DNA of 5,866 nucleotides from Polaromonas sp. (GTDB taxonomy: Bacteria > Pseudomonadota > Gammaproteobacteria > Burkholderiales > Burkholderiaceae_C), in assembly GCA_028292345.1 (NCBI GenBank), contig JAQGMN010000198.1, positions 1-5,866 of the forward strand. The letters are read 5' to 3'. This document shows, piece by piece, positions 5,765 through 5,866 of this stretch (its first letter is position 1; the number at the start of each line of letters is the position of its first letter). Below the pieces are notes generated by a model. That model was not told the origin of the DNA, made no database searches, and was given only the letters and a program-made list of their open reading frames with translations. Both the position numbers and the translations under genes were made by a program.

Positions 5765-5830
5765 AAAATCAAGCGAAAAAGCACGCCTGCGCACTACCGG
5801 CCAGCGAAAGCAGCTATAGAAAAAATAGCA
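5765..5830 (+). repeat. Hairpin-ended intergenic repeat (copy 2)
   Basis: Begins AAAATCAAGCGAAAAAGC and ends AAGCAGCTATAGAAAAAATA followed by GCA. GCTAT (5813-5817) pairs with ATAGC (5825-5829) around an A-rich seven-base loop. The ending matches copy 1 at 441-463 in sequence layout and orientation. It resembles a dispersed intergenic repeat I remember from Comamonadaceae genomes, typically placed just beyond gene ends. A gene may therefore end close to the right edge, but none can be shown. Confidence 0.5.
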
Positions 5831-5866
5831 AAGTTCACTGAAACGCCACTTCCGAAAAACTCCGCA

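Larger units (their letters stand above)
5375..5866. other. Non-coding right end upstream of the GAF-like gene
   Basis: These 492 bases contain no gene I can support. Short open frames on the plus strand run through inverted repeats and the hairpin element and resemble no family. The part next to 5374 should hold the promoter of the GAF-like gene. It is AT-rich (5330-5400), but no clear -35/-10 pair is visible. Further right are an inverted repeat at 5634-5655, a smaller hairpin GCGAAG-GGA-CTTCGC at 5707-5721, and the hairpin repeat at 5765-5830. The last 30 bases could be the start of a neighbour's end, but this cannot be judged. Confidence 0.55.

Noticed and set aside
5626..5841. Small open frame on the plus strand near the right edge
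   Set aside because: It runs through several inverted repeats and the whole hairpin repeat element, and its translation resembles no protein family.
5835..5866. Possible C-terminal end of a leftward gene at the right edge (frame ending with TGA at 5837-5835)
   Set aside because: Only about ten codons are visible and they match nothing recognisable, so it cannot be supported.
1..5866. CRISPR array, tRNA, rRNA, insertion sequence or phage genes
   Set aside because: No regularly spaced repeats, tRNA-like folds, transposase motifs or terminal inverted repeats with target duplications were seen on either strand.

Overview
The window is about 5.9 kb of GC-rich bacterial chromosome. It most likely comes from a betaproteobacterium of the Burkholderiales, and the Comamonadaceae (Polaromonas/Rhodoferax-like) fit best. 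This assignment rests on three things: the high GC with C/G-rich third codon positions, a YebC-family N-terminus of the MGAQWKAK type, and two short hairpin-ended intergenic sequences resembling a dispersed repeat I recall from Comamonadaceae genomes. No database was searched, so the taxonomy is an inference.

Layout, left to right. (1) Positions 1-190, minus strand: the N-terminal 63 codons of a YebC/PmpR-family protein that runs off the left edge. (2) 191-506: a non-coding gap with the YebC ribosome binding site, one degenerate copy of the hairpin repeat, and a GC-rich inverted repeat just past the end of the next gene. (3) 507-2486, minus: a 659-residue soluble hybrid sensor kinase, PAS-PAS-HisKA-HATPase-REC. 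(4) 2487-2817: a divergent promoter region with a GCGCAT inverted repeat and a set of GTGACGG(A/G)TAA-like sites. (5) 2818-4755, plus: a second soluble hybrid kinase of 645 residues with the same overall order but a different second PAS domain. (6) 4756-4858: a short convergent gap with two strong hairpins. (7) 4859-5374, minus: a 171-residue GAF-like protein without an output domain. (8) 5375-5866: a gap with no convincing gene, several inverted repeats and the second copy of the hairpin element.

The core of the window is a cytoplasmic signalling cluster. Two divergently transcribed, paralogous PAS hybrid kinases each carry every residue needed for autophosphorylation and for intramolecular transfer to their own receiver. 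A small GAF-like protein that could bind a ligand lies beside them. No membrane segment, HPt protein or DNA-binding response regulator is encoded here, so the final output must lie elsewhere. I see no wholly new system. The points most worth checking are the shared divergent control region, the in-frame hexanucleotide repeat in the kinase-receiver linker of the first kinase, the domain shuffling between the two paralogues, and the stand-alone GAF-like protein.
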